Under the pieces are notes generated by a model that worked only from the letters and a program-made list of their open reading frames with translations, made no database searches and was not told where the DNA came from. Made by a program: the position numbers and the translations under genes. Below, one piece after another: positions 32,849 to 41,313 of a stretch of DNA of 64,000 nucleotides (within the stretch, counting starts at the first letter, position 1; every line of letters begins with the position of its first letter). Source of the DNA: an uncultured Prevotellaceae bacterium (GTDB lineage Bacteria > Bacteroidota > Bacteroidia > Bacteroidales > Bacteroidaceae); the NCBI GenBank assembly GCA_900315565.1, contig OMZS01000008.1, forward strand, positions 1-64,000. Direction: 5' to 3'.

Positions 32849-35050
32849 ATGAAGAAATTAATCCTTTTTTGTGCGGCCATGCTGCTGGCTGCTGTTCAGA
32901 CGAATGCAGAAAACCTGAAACTACGCGACATTACGGGCGGCTATTTTGCTGCCGAGCAGCTGAGTGCGGTTACTCCCTTGTCCGACGGCGAGAGCTACGC
33001 GCAGATAAGTGCCGACCGCAGGCAGGTGCTGCAATACTCGTTCAAGACGGGCAAGCAGACGGGGGTGCTTTTTGACTTGGGCCACACGCAGGGCGAAACC
33101 ATCAGCTCGTTCGACGGCTATCAGCTGAGCCCCGACGGCAAGCGCATGATTATTCAGACGCAGACGGAGCGCATCTACCGCCGTTCCTATCGTGCTGTGC
33201 ATTATATCTACAACATTGCCTCGCGCAAGCTGGAGCGCCTGTCAGACTATGGTCCGCAGCAGTCGCCCGTGTGGAGCCCCGATGGCATGCAGATTGCCTT
33301 CGTGCGCGACAATAACATATATCTCGTGAAGCTTCTCTACGATAATGCCGAGAGCCAGGTGACGCAGGACGGCAAGCGCAACGAGATTATCAACGGCGTG
33401 CCCGACTGGGTGAACGAAGAGGAGTTCGGACTGAGCACGGCACTCACTTTCAATGCCGACGGTACCATGCTCTGCTGGATTCGCTACGACGAGCGGCAGG
33501 TGAAAAGCTACCCCTTGCAGCTGTTTCGCGGTTCCAATCCGGCTCGCGACAGCTACAAACTTTATCCTGGCGAGTACATGTATAAATACCCCAAGGCCGG
33601 TGAGCAGAATGCCAGCGTGGCCGTCTTCAGTTTCGACATCAAGAGCCGGCAGACGCGCAAGATGGAGTTGCCCCTTGACAACGACGGCTATATTCCGCGC
33701 ATCGTGGCCACGGCGAATGCCGACCAAGTGCTGCTCTACACCATGAACCGCCACCAGGATGAACTCAGAATCTATGCAGCCAATCCGCGTTCAACGGTCT
33801 GCCAGCTGCTTATCAAGGAGAGTGTGCCCAAATATGTAAAAGAGGAGGTGGTGTCGGGCATTATGGTGACCGACACCCACATACTCATGCCCAGCGACCG
33901 CGACGGACACATGCACCTCTATCTCTATGGCATCAACGGACAGCTGCAACGCCAGCTCACCCAGGGCAACTTCGACGTGACAGCAGCCTACGGCTACGAC
34001 GATGCTACGGGTAACACTTACTATCAGGCTGCGGCCAAAAACCCCTTAAACCGCGAAGTGTATGTGGTCAACGCCAAGGGGAAAACCGAGTGCCTCACGC
34101 AGAAGGAGGGATGGAACGGAGCCATTTTCAGCAGCAACTATAAATACTTCGTCAACAGCTGGTCGGATGCGAACACTCCCCCTGTGTTTACCGCATGCGA
34201 CAACGGTGGAAAGCCTTTGGCTACACTCATCGACAACGCCCAGCTGCGCCAGAAACTTGCCGGCTTTGAGCAGGGCAGCAAAGAGTTCTTTACATTCAGG
34301 ACCTCTGAGGGTGTGGAGCTGAACGGTGTGATGGTGAAACCCGCCAACTTCAGCCCGTCGAAGAAATATCCCGTCATCATGTGGCAATATAGCGGCCCCG
34401 GCAGCCAGCAGGTGGTCAACTCGTGGAGCCTTGGCTCCATGGGGCAGGGTGCACTCTACGATAGTTATCTCACGCAGCAGGGCTTCATAGTGGTTTGTGT
34501 TGACGGGCGCGGTACAGGCGGGCGTGGCGCCGAGTTTGAGAAGTGCACCTACCTGCGCTTAGGCAACCTTGAGGCCAAAGACCAGGTGGAAACGGCTCTT
34601 TGGCTGGGTAGACAAAGCTACGTTGACGCCAGCCGCATAGGCATTTGGGGCTGGAGCTACGGTGGATTCAATACCCTCATGAGCATGAGTGAGGGCCGCA
34701 ATGTGTTCAGGGCTGGCGTGGCCGTGGCACCGCCTACTGACTACCGCTTCTACGACACCATCTATACCGAGCGTTTCATGCGTACTCCTCAGGAGAATGC
34801 CGAGGGCTACGACGACAATCCCATCACTCGCGCCAACAACCTAAACGGCTCGTTGCTGCTCTGCCACGGACTGGCTGACGACAATGTGCACGTGCAGAAC
34901 ACGTTCGAATATACCGAGGCGCTGGTGCAGGCCGACAAGGACTTCAAGATGAACGTTTATACCAACCGCAACCACAGCATCTACGGCGGCAACACCCGCC
35001 ATCATCTGCTGCGCCAGATAGCTCAGTTCTTTGCCAGCGAAATGAAGTAA
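32849..35050 (+). CDS. Dipeptidyl peptidase IV (S9B family)
   Basis: This 733-residue exported peptidase has a signal peptide (MKKLILFCAAMLLAAVQTNA), an N-terminal beta-propeller with the DPP-IV Glu motif in DWVNEEEFG, and an alpha/beta-hydrolase domain. The catalytic triad is visible: Ser in IWGWSYGGF, Asp in HGLADDNVH and His in NRNHSIYGG. It removes dipeptides, preferentially after proline, from peptides in the periplasm and so supports peptide feeding, as known in related oral and gut Bacteroidales. It appears to be a single gene, followed by a DUF4861 gene 74 bases on. Confidence 0.92.
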   Translation: MKKLILFCAAMLLAAVQTNAENLKLRDITGGYFAAEQLSAVTPLSDGESYAQISADRRQVLQYSFKTGKQTGVLFDLGHTQGETISSFDGYQLSPDGKRMIIQTQTERIYRRSYRAVHYIYNIASRKLERLSDYGPQQSPVWSPDGMQIAFVRDNNIYLVKLLYDNAESQVTQDGKRNEIINGVPDWVNEEEFGLSTALTFNADGTMLCWIRYDERQVKSYPLQLFRGSNPARDSYKLYPGEYMYKYPKAGEQNASVAVFSFDIKSRQTRKMELPLDNDGYIPRIVATANADQVLLYTMNRHQDELRIYAANPRSTVCQLLIKESVPKYVKEEVVSGIMVTDTHILMPSDRDGHMHLYLYGINGQLQRQLTQGNFDVTAAYGYDDATGNTYYQAAAKNPLNREVYVVNAKGKTECLTQKEGWNGAIFSSNYKYFVNSWSDANTPPVFTACDNGGKPLATLIDNAQLRQKLAGFEQGSKEFFTFRTSEGVELNGVMVKPANFSPSKKYPVIMWQYSGPGSQQVVNSWSLGSMGQGALYDSYLTQQGFIVVCVDGRGTGGRGAEFEKCTYLRLGNLEAKDQVETALWLGRQSYVDASRIGIWGWSYGGFNTLMSMSEGRNVFRAGVAVAPPTDYRFYDTIYTERFMRTPQENAEGYDDNPITRANNLNGSLLLCHGLADDNVHVQNTFEYTEALVQADKDFKMNVYTNRNHSIYGGNTRHHLLRQIAQFFASEMK

Positions 35051-35124
35051 AAACGAGGAGAGAATACTTATCATGTAATGATGTTATCCCGACAAAACGC
35101 TATAACGAAATATCAAATCAAACT

Positions 35125-36348
35125 ATGCTACTAAAAACAAAATCAATCCTTTTGGCTGTGGCACTAGCTGCGCCCATGGCCTTGAATGCCGCCGATGTGA
35201 CGGTAAAAGTGAAAAACCCAAGCCACATTCAGCGACAGGAAATCGTGGAAGTTGACGCCCAGGCCGTTCTTAACAAACTGGGTGTGCAGAAAGGCACCAG
35301 CCTCGTTGTGAAAAACGCGCTTCAACAAGAAGTGGCTTATCAGCTGACGCACGACGGCAAACTGCTCATCGATGCTGCCGTTCGCCCTTCGGGAACTGCA
35401 GAGTTTACGGTCAGCACGGGTAAGCCTCAGCCCATGACAACCTGGGTGTGTGGCAAGCAATACCCCGAACGGGTGGACGACATCGCTTGGGAAAACGACC
35501 GCACGGCCTATCGCCTGTATGGCCCGGCTTTGCAGAAGAGTGGCGAAAGGGCGTTTGGCATCGACGTATGGGTGAAAAACACACCAGATTTGGAGGTTGA
35601 CAAGCGATATGTAACCGAGCTGTCGAACCACGGCCGCATCGTGAAACTCAAAGAGCAGGGCAAAGACAGCGAGGCCTTGGCCGTGGAGCAGGCCACCACA
35701 TACCACTACGACCACGGCTACGGGCTCGACTGCTACAAGGTGGGGCCGACGCTGGGTTGTGGCGCTCCGGCGTTGCTCGATGGCGATGGCAAGCTCATTC
35801 TTCCATATTGTTATAAGGACTACGAGATTCTGGACAACGGTCCGCTGCGCTTTACCGTACAACTGGCCTACAACCCCACCACCATCAACGGCCAGCAGGG
35901 CGTGGTGGAGCATCGCATTCTGAGTCTTGACAAGGGCTCAAACTTCAACCGCATGACCGTTTGGTACGAGGGACTGAAAAAGGCCGAAACCTTGGCTGCC
36001 GGCGTGGTGCTTCATGCCGAAGACTTGCAAGACATTGAGTTGGGCCGCGACTATGTGGCTTACGCCGACCCGACCGACAATCCCGGCAAACAGAATTTCC
36101 AGATTTACGTGGCTGCCCTTTTCCCCAATGGCGTTTGCGCCACCCGTCAGCTGATGAACGACAAGGTGGAGAATAGTTATGCCGGCCATGCCGTTGGCCT
36201 GCACCAACTGAATCCCGGCGAGAAATATACCTACTATTTCGGCTCTGCCTGGAGCAAAAACGATGTGCGCACTTTCGGTGAGTGGAACCTGCGAATTAAC
36301 CAATTCCTCGATGCCCTTCATCGTCCTCTCTGTGTGGAGGTGGAATGA
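35125..36348 (+). CDS. DUF4861 family exported protein
   Basis: This 407-residue protein has a signal peptide (ending NAA at about residue 23) and the DUF4861 body: WENDRTAYRLYGPAL, GIDVWVKNTPDLEVDKRY, YHYDHGYGLDCYKVGPTLGCGAPALL and FGSAWSKNDVRTFGEW near the end. Relatives sit next to polysaccharide-degrading enzymes, but the activity is unknown. It has the same length as the paralogue at 14301-15524, with clearly diverged sequence. A repeat-rich terminator follows. Confidence 0.82.
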   Translation: MLLKTKSILLAVALAAPMALNAADVTVKVKNPSHIQRQEIVEVDAQAVLNKLGVQKGTSLVVKNALQQEVAYQLTHDGKLLIDAAVRPSGTAEFTVSTGKPQPMTTWVCGKQYPERVDDIAWENDRTAYRLYGPALQKSGERAFGIDVWVKNTPDLEVDKRYVTELSNHGRIVKLKEQGKDSEALAVEQATTYHYDHGYGLDCYKVGPTLGCGAPALLDGDGKLILPYCYKDYEILDNGPLRFTVQLAYNPTTINGQQGVVEHRILSLDKGSNFNRMTVWYEGLKKAETLAAGVVLHAEDLQDIELGRDYVAYADPTDNPGKQNFQIYVAALFPNGVCATRQLMNDKVENSYAGHAVGLHQLNPGEKYTYYFGSAWSKNDVRTFGEWNLRINQFLDALHRPLCVEVE

Positions 36349-36397
36349 GGCACTGAGCGTAGAATTAGTTTAAGAAAATACTAGAGAATTCAATCGT

Positions 36398-36439
36398 AAC
36401 GTCGTGAAATAAAAAAATATCTCACGACGTTATTTTTTT
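36398..36439 (+). terminator. Terminator with alternative pairing partners
   Basis: AACGTCGTGA (36398-36407) and TCACGACGTT (36422-36431) form a perfect 10-pair stem followed by ATTTTTTTA. The 3' arm overlaps ATATCTCACG, which can instead pair with CGTGAGATAT in each of the three downstream repeat units. Confidence 0.75.
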
Positions 36440-36502
36440 ATTACCGTGAGATATTTTTCTATTACCGTGAGATATTTTTCTATTACCGTGAGATATTTTT
36501 GT
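36440..36502. repeat. Three 21-base tandem repeats
   Basis: ATTACCGTGAGATATTTTTC plus T at 36440-36460 and 36461-36481, and a third copy at 36482-36502 differing only in its last bases. Each contains CGTGAGATAT. Confidence 0.92.
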
Positions 36503-36544
36503 ATTTCGTTGCGTCTGAAAAATCTTCTTGGTTTTTCCTAGTAT

Positions 36545-37147
36545 TTATAAAATGTCTGTTGGTGGTGAAAATTGGTAAAACAGTCCGCATACCAAGGTCA
36601 GATATTCTGGTATAAGTTCTCCCTTGCTCCATTTTATTTCCAGCCCCAGCAAGTCTTTGGCGGTCTTGCTCATGTCAAAGCCAAAAGCCTCTAGCGATGG
36701 ACGCACTTTCTCAGGATGTCTGCACGGTTTTCCTTCGATTCTGGCACACGGCCTGCCACCGCAATATGGGCATGAGCCGACAAAACCGAAAGCATAGCCT
36801 CCTAGTGATTGTTCCAAATTCAGCAGCTCTTCGTTCATGTCTTTAACAACGGGTTCCATTAAGTCGTTTGCGACGCTAAGTGGCAGCTGTTTGTTGTTGG
36901 GGATAATCTTGATGCCTAAAATACGTACTTTCTCATATTTGTAAACCAAAGACAAGGTTTCATCGTCGAAAGGTGGGCACCCATACCGGCGACCATAGTT
37001 TTTGCATTGCTGACAGAACTCAATGAAATAATCTGTGCTACGGAACTCTTTGATATAGGTCTTGGCATCTATATCAGCATAATATCTTTCCGTCACACAT
37101 GTCATGTCTGACGGTCTCGTGATTCTGTTATCCCTTTTTGCTGCCAT
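36545..37147 (-). CDS. DUF2284 metal-binding protein
   Basis: This 200-residue protein contains many cysteines arranged as in DUF2284: CQQCKNYGRRYGCPPF, then SCPYCGGRPCARIEGKPCRHPEKVRPSLEAFGFD as one block (about residues 125-158). The pattern suggests iron-sulfur or zinc binding. The family is common in anaerobes and methanogens and has no settled function. The start overlaps by one base the end of the TIGR04076 gene, so the pair is co-transcribed and probably co-functional. Confidence 0.85.
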   Translation of the reverse strand: MAAKRDNRITRPSDMTCVTERYYADIDAKTYIKEFRSTDYFIEFCQQCKNYGRRYGCPPFDDETLSLVYKYEKVRILGIKIIPNNKQLPLSVANDLMEPVVKDMNEELLNLEQSLGGYAFGFVGSCPYCGGRPCARIEGKPCRHPEKVRPSLEAFGFDMSKTAKDLLGLEIKWSKGELIPEYLTLVCGLFYQFSPPTDIL

Positions 37148-37449
37148 TATTCTATCACCTCTATATAGAAGCTGAACGGACGGAAACCGTCGTTACAGCT
37201 GATCATGGCACTCATCGGGTTTTTCATCCAGCCATCATAGAAATTTCCCTCGCCTCTGGCCAACGATTCCACAAATTCACGCATAGAGTACCATGCAGCC
37301 GGGCACATCCCTTCGGGCTGTTCACCGTTCTCAGATATCCATTGCTGCCCCTCACTCACATCGCAAGTGTGTTCGATAGGGTTCTCAAACTTTGCCATCA
37401 GGTCGTTATAGACGGTCTGGCGAATGGCGGTAATTCTAACTTTGTTCAT
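37147..37449 (-). CDS. TIGR04076 family protein
   Basis: This 100-residue protein matches my memory of TIGR04076: starts KVRITAIRQTVYNDLM, has the middle PEGMCPAAWYSMREFVESLARG and ends MSAMISCNDGFRPFSFYIEVIE. These short proteins of strict anaerobes often occur near oxidoreductases or cysteine-rich proteins; the function is unknown. It is the first intact gene of the pair with DUF2284. The start lies 17 bases after the stop of a gene remnant. Confidence 0.8.
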   Translation of the reverse strand: MNKVRITAIRQTVYNDLMAKFENPIEHTCDVSEGQQWISENGEQPEGMCPAAWYSMREFVESLARGEGNFYDGWMKNPMSAMISCNDGFRPFSFYIEVIE

Positions 37450-37465
37450 TCCGTTTCCTTATACT

Positions 37466-37605
37466 TCATTTTTTATTGAATGTCTGGAAATATTTCCAAA
37501 CATCCCCCGTGATACTGCCGACGTATTTCGTCGTCACGCTCCGGTGTTACGTGCGTAGTGGTTGGCTTCGTTGACGTAGAGTTCTGTCTTTTCAGGCACA
37601 ATCTC
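37466..37605 (-). pseudogene. Remnant of an unknown gene with a frameshift
   Basis: On the minus strand the frame EIVPEKTELYVNEANHYARN continues TG and then meets TGA. One base back in frame it continues SVTTKYVGSITGDVWKYF then QTFNKK and stops at 37468-37466. The two halves read as one protein-like sequence joined at a single-base slip near 37537-37542. Only about 46 residues remain, so it is probably the C-terminal end of a deleted gene that once led the operon. I cannot name the family. Confidence 0.55.
37485..37498. promoter_or_regulatory. Perfect 14-base palindrome before the TIGR04076 gene
   Basis: TGGAAATATTTCCA is fully self-complementary. It lies 36 bases upstream of the gene start and inside the gene remnant, so it could be an operator or a chance palindrome. 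Confidence 0.35.
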
Positions 37606-37629
37606 CTAAACTATGTTTAAATGGTTCTG

Positions 37630-37666
37630 CAAAGTTAGCGATTTTGCGGCAGATTTATTAACTTTG
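37630..37666. promoter_or_regulatory. Divergent TAACTTTG boxes
   Basis: TAACTTTG occurs on the minus strand (37637-37630) facing the remnant/TIGR04076/DUF2284 unit and on the plus strand (37659-37666) facing the small gene at 37710. The symmetric arrangement suggests a shared control region. Confidence 0.5.
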
Positions 37667-37709
37667 CGCCATAGAATTAACAATAGTTGGTAGATAATGA
37701 AGATAATGA

Positions 37710-37865
37710 ATGATGTCATACTTGAACAAATTTAACCAGTCTGACGATTATCGTCGCGACGAGCTGATACGTATCATCGAGCACTCGGTTGAAAAACTCA
37801 CTTTGGCTGAGCTCGAAGCTTTGTATTACGATATGATTACTAAGTCGTACATCAACGATAATTAA
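37710..37865 (+). CDS. Small acidic helical protein, unknown
   Basis: This possible 51-residue protein starts MMSYLNKFNQSDDYRRDELI and is predicted to be helical and charged (IIEHSVEKLTLAELEALYYDMITK). It has an upstream -7 box and ends in TAA. A minus-strand frame covers the same bases but lacks a promoter and would cross the YqiA gene. I do not recognise the family. Confidence 0.5.
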   Translation: MMSYLNKFNQSDDYRRDELIRIIEHSVEKLTLAELEALYYDMITKSYINDN

Positions 37866-37997
37866 GTGGTTCGGTAAAGCAAATTGAGATGATGCCAAAG
37901 CCGAAACGCAGAGGCTAGCCTGACCATACCTGTCACCAATGGCCGCCCGAATCTCAAGAAGACCTGTGGCGGCAAGTAATATATAAAAGAGGTGAGA

Positions 37998-38603
37998 ATG
38001 AATAAAATCTTGTTCCTTCACGGTTTCTATGCCAGTGGCCAGTGTGTACCGGCCTTGGCGTTGCGCGAGTCTTTCGAGGGTCGTGCAGAGGTGCTTACCC
38101 CCGACCTTCCTATGCATCCGAATGATGCAATTTGCATGATTCGTGAGTTGGTTGCCCAGGAAAAGCCAGACCTGCTGGTTGGCAACAGTTGCGGTTCGTT
38201 TTATGCTCAGATGCTGGCTCCTATCGTTGGCCTTCCTGCCTTGCTTGGCAATCCGCACTTCCGGATGACCGAATTTCTGAAGCAGCGCATAGGCGAACAT
38301 GAATACAAGTCGCCTCGTAAGGACGGCCACCAGGGGTTCATCATTGACGAGGCTTTAGTGCAGGAGTTTGCAGAGCTGGAAGCAGTTCAGTTCAACTACT
38401 GTAATCAGAATTATAAGGACAAAGTGTGGGGCTTGTTTGGTGAGCATGACACGCTGGCTCACTTCGAGCTGGTCTTTTTGCAGCATTACAGCCATTCGTT
38501 CCACTTCCCTGGAGGCCATACGCCTACAGCCGAAGAAGTACGCACGTGGTATGTTCCTTTAATAGAGAAAATGCTCATCAAGATTGAGAACGCCAAAGAT
38601 TAG
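37998..38603 (+). CDS. YqiA/YcfP-like alpha/beta-hydrolase (UPF0227)
   Basis: This 201-residue esterase-like protein has ILFLHGFYASGQ, the nucleophile elbow VGNSCGSFYAQ (Ser), Asp in FGEHDTLAH and His in FPGGHTPT. It resembles YqiA, an esterase active on short acyl or palmitoyl-CoA substrates. The ATG at 37998 is chosen over the GTG at 37992. It is convergent with nudC, with a heptamer array between. Confidence 0.85.
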   Translation: MNKILFLHGFYASGQCVPALALRESFEGRAEVLTPDLPMHPNDAICMIRELVAQEKPDLLVGNSCGSFYAQMLAPIVGLPALLGNPHFRMTEFLKQRIGEHEYKSPRKDGHQGFIIDEALVQEFAELEAVQFNYCNQNYKDKVWGLFGEHDTLAHFELVFLQHYSHSFHFPGGHTPTAEEVRTWYVPLIEKMLIKIENAKD

Positions 38604-38636
38604 TATTAGCTATCTTCCTTGTAATTTACAAAGAAT

Positions 38637-38664
38637 TATCATTTATCATTTATCATTTCTCATT
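38637..38664. repeat. Heptamer array abutting the nudC stop codon
   Basis: TATCATT three times then TCTCATT. Its last base is the first base of the nudC stop codon (TAA, 38666-38664 on the minus strand). Confidence 0.85.
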
Positions 38665-39455
38665 TAAAAAGATTCCAGCCAATGGTCGATGAGTTGGCGG
38701 GCGATGGAGAGTTTTTCGGGCAGTTCGGGCAGATGGTCTTTGTGATACCAGCCGCCGGCGGCCAATTCGCTGCGTTGCAGTTTGATTTCTCCGCTTACAT
38801 ATTCGGCTGTGAAACCTACCATCAGGCCGCTGGGGTAGGGCCAGGGCTGGCTGGCGAAATATCGAATGTTCTGAATGGTGATGCCCACCTCCTCGCTTAC
38901 TTCGCGCACCACGGCCTCTTCGAGCGTTTCGCCCGTTTCAACGAAACCAGCCACCAATCCGAAGAAATTGCGCTTGAAGTTGTTGGCATGAACCAGCAGC
39001 ACCTCGTCGCCCCGGTGGATGAGCACAATGACGGCTGTGGCAAGCTGGGGCCAAACCTCCTTACCACAATGCTCACAACGTTTTGAAATGTTGGTATGTA
39101 GTTTCATGGGAGCGCCGCACACGCCGCAGAAGCGTGTGTTCTGGTCCCAGTAGATGATTTCCTGACATTTGCCCGCAGCTAAGTAGAGTACACGGGGCAG
39201 CTTGTAGTAAGAGGCGCGCAGACCGCACATTTCAAACGTGGGGCTTTCAGTTACGGGCGCGTCGATGGTGTAAGCCTTTACGTGCATGGTGTCCATCTGC
39301 GGCGCGTCGATTTGGTGGATGGTGGTCCAGGGCTTTACTTCTGTTGGCGGGGTATCGCCCGTTGGAATGGTGTAAAGACCGCCGCCCATGCGCTGCAACA
39401 GCAGGTCGCTCTTGCAGAACACAAACCAGAATGTGGTGTTATCAGCGTATTTCAT
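38664..39455 (-). CDS. nudC: NADH pyrophosphatase NudC
   Basis: This 263-residue Nudix hydrolase has the zinc ribbon CGVCGAPM...CEHCGKEV, the Nudix box GFVETGETLEEAVVREVSEE followed by VGI, and the NADH-specific SQPWPYPSGLM motif. It splits NAD(H) into NMN(H) and AMP and can remove NAD caps from RNA. It lies 8 bases after the 5'-nucleotidase gene in the same operon, so nucleotide and NAD turnover are probably linked. Confidence 0.93.
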   Translation of the reverse strand: MKYADNTTFWFVFCKSDLLLQRMGGGLYTIPTGDTPPTEVKPWTTIHQIDAPQMDTMHVKAYTIDAPVTESPTFEMCGLRASYYKLPRVLYLAAGKCQEIIYWDQNTRFCGVCGAPMKLHTNISKRCEHCGKEVWPQLATAVIVLIHRGDEVLLVHANNFKRNFFGLVAGFVETGETLEEAVVREVSEEVGITIQNIRYFASQPWPYPSGLMVGFTAEYVSGEIKLQRSELAAGGWYHKDHLPELPEKLSIARQLIDHWLESF

Positions 39456-39463
39456 GTTGACTC

Positions 39464-41203
39464 TTATTTTCCGAATATCAGTTCGCGGTCGCGTTTCAAG
39501 GCAGGCTCAGCCCACTCTGCGGGTACGAAACGCCAGTTGTTATGGGGTTGTGGGTCCATTTCGCTGGCCTTCTCAATTTCCTGGGTAAGGTAGAAACGCT
39601 GGTCGCGCTCGCTCTCGTAAATCATGCGGTTCTTGATTTCGTCGTGGGGTATGCCGGCGCCCAGGGTAAGCAACTCGCCGCCTCCGTTGGCCCTGTAGCT
39701 GTTCATGGCCACACGATAACATTGGTGCTCGTCGAAAGGCCGTCCGTCGGTCATTCTCAGTATGCGCACTTTCTGTCCGTCGGGTTTGGTCACATCAACC
39801 TCGTAGTCAATGCCAGCCGCACTGTCGAAGTTGAATGCCAGGTTTTTGAATCCGAACCGTTGCTGGTCCTCGCGTGCATTGTCGTTGAGCAGCATGATGT
39901 GGTCGTCGGGCGACTTCATGGTGTTCACCCAGCGGTCGTAGCTCAGTTCGAGATGCTTGCGCACCTCCTCGCCGGTCATGCGAAGCACGCATATCTGGTT
40001 TTCATAGCGGTAGAGATTGAACATGTCGCCCACCCGCACTTCGCCAGCCTCAATAGATGTGTCGAACGAGAGGGGTGCGTTGAACGAGATGTCGGCCCCC
40101 GTGATTTTCATTTGCAAATCGTGAATGAAGTCTGTGAAAGCGGCGTTGCCAAAATAGCAGTCGCGGGTGCGTATGGTGTTTTTAAACACACCAATCTTTC
40201 TATCAACAAATGCACTTACACTATCCATCTGTGGTTTAAAGTGCTGAAGGAATTGTTGGTCAATCTCTTCGCCGCGAATGTCAACAACCTTTCCTTCTGT
40301 CTTTTTGTTAATCAGCTTGTCGCCCTTTTTTGTGATGCTGATTTGGGCGTCAGCCACAAATACCGCGTTGCTCGAAGGGTCGAGCAGCACCACATCGCGG
40401 CCAGAGGGATTTTTGACTGTGCCTTCGTAGCGCACATGGTCGTGGCCGTAGAGAATGAGGTCGAATCCCTCCACCTGCTCAGCCACTTTGGTGGTGGCAT
40501 CCTCGTCGTACTCGGCAGTCTGAATGCCGCCTTCGCGCCCCGAGTGGAAGAGACCTATCAGCACGTCGGGTTTCTCGTTCTCCTGAATATACTTTACCCA
40601 TTTGCGGCACGAACTGACCATTTCCTCAAATCTGAGTCCGCTCCACAGCTGCTCGCCCAGCCAGTTGGGAATGGCGGGTGTGAGCATTCCCAAGACAGCA
40701 ATTTTTACGCCCTGGCGCTCAAAAACAGCGTAGGGCTTCACGTAGGGGAGACCGGTCTTGGTGTCGATGATGTTGGCGCCAAGCATGGGGCATTTCACCT
40801 CGCTAATCCATTTGTCATATACGGCATGGCCCGTTTCCACATCGTGGTTGCCAATGGTCTGTGCATCGTAACGCAGGTAGTTGATGACCTCTGCCGCCAC
40901 GTTGGGCATTTCTGGCTTCACAAAGTTGCAGTAGTAGCACGTGGGCTGCCCTTGCAGAATGTCGCCGTTGTCGAGCAGCAGCAGGCGGTCGCCATACTGC
41001 TCGCGAAGCTTGTTGACATAAGTGCAGACCCGTGCTAGGGTGCCGCTTTTGGGCTTGCGTGAAATGAAATCGTACGGGAAAAAGCATCCGTGAACGTCGC
41101 TTGTCTGAATAACACGAATATCGACGGTTCTTGTTTTTTGTTTTGCCATGGTTGTAGTGGTGAAGCAAATAGCTGCCATACACAGAATGATGATTTTTTT
41201 CAT
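39464..41203 (-). CDS. Periplasmic 5'-nucleotidase / cyclic phosphodiesterase (UshA family)
   Basis: This 579-residue exported protein has a signal peptide (MKKIIILCMAAICFTTTTMA). The metallophosphoesterase domain shows TSDVHGCF, DNGDILQG, TIGNHDVETG, GLFHSGREGG and GHDHVR. The C-terminal 5'-nucleotidase domain follows (YRYENQICVLRMTGEEVRKHLE, and NSYRANGGGELLTLG). It dephosphorylates nucleotides in the periplasm. It heads a two-gene operon with nudC. A -7 box lies at 41224-41231. Confidence 0.9.
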   Translation of the reverse strand: MKKIIILCMAAICFTTTTMAKQKTRTVDIRVIQTSDVHGCFFPYDFISRKPKSGTLARVCTYVNKLREQYGDRLLLLDNGDILQGQPTCYYCNFVKPEMPNVAAEVINYLRYDAQTIGNHDVETGHAVYDKWISEVKCPMLGANIIDTKTGLPYVKPYAVFERQGVKIAVLGMLTPAIPNWLGEQLWSGLRFEEMVSSCRKWVKYIQENEKPDVLIGLFHSGREGGIQTAEYDEDATTKVAEQVEGFDLILYGHDHVRYEGTVKNPSGRDVVLLDPSSNAVFVADAQISITKKGDKLINKKTEGKVVDIRGEEIDQQFLQHFKPQMDSVSAFVDRKIGVFKNTIRTRDCYFGNAAFTDFIHDLQMKITGADISFNAPLSFDTSIEAGEVRVGDMFNLYRYENQICVLRMTGEEVRKHLELSYDRWVNTMKSPDDHIMLLNDNAREDQQRFGFKNLAFNFDSAAGIDYEVDVTKPDGQKVRILRMTDGRPFDEHQCYRVAMNSYRANGGGELLTLGAGIPHDEIKNRMIYESERDQRFYLTQEIEKASEMDPQPHNNWRFVPAEWAEPALKRDRELIFGK

Positions 41204-41223
41204 AGGGACTTGTTATTTGACTG

Positions 41224-41231
41224 CAAAAATA
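41224..41231 (-). promoter_or_regulatory. -7 box of the nucleotidase-nudC operon
   Basis: TATTTTTG on the minus strand, about 20 bases before the ATG. Confidence 0.55.
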
Positions 41232-41313
41232 CATATTTTTGTTGAGAAAGATAAGCTTTTCGGCACGTTTTTTGCATGAACAATTGTAGAAATAAAAGAA
41301 GGAGGAATGTATT

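Noticed and set aside
37716-38330. A 204-codon minus-strand frame over the YqiA gene.
   Set aside because: The plus strand encodes a complete alpha/beta-hydrolase with catalytic motifs; the minus frame has none.
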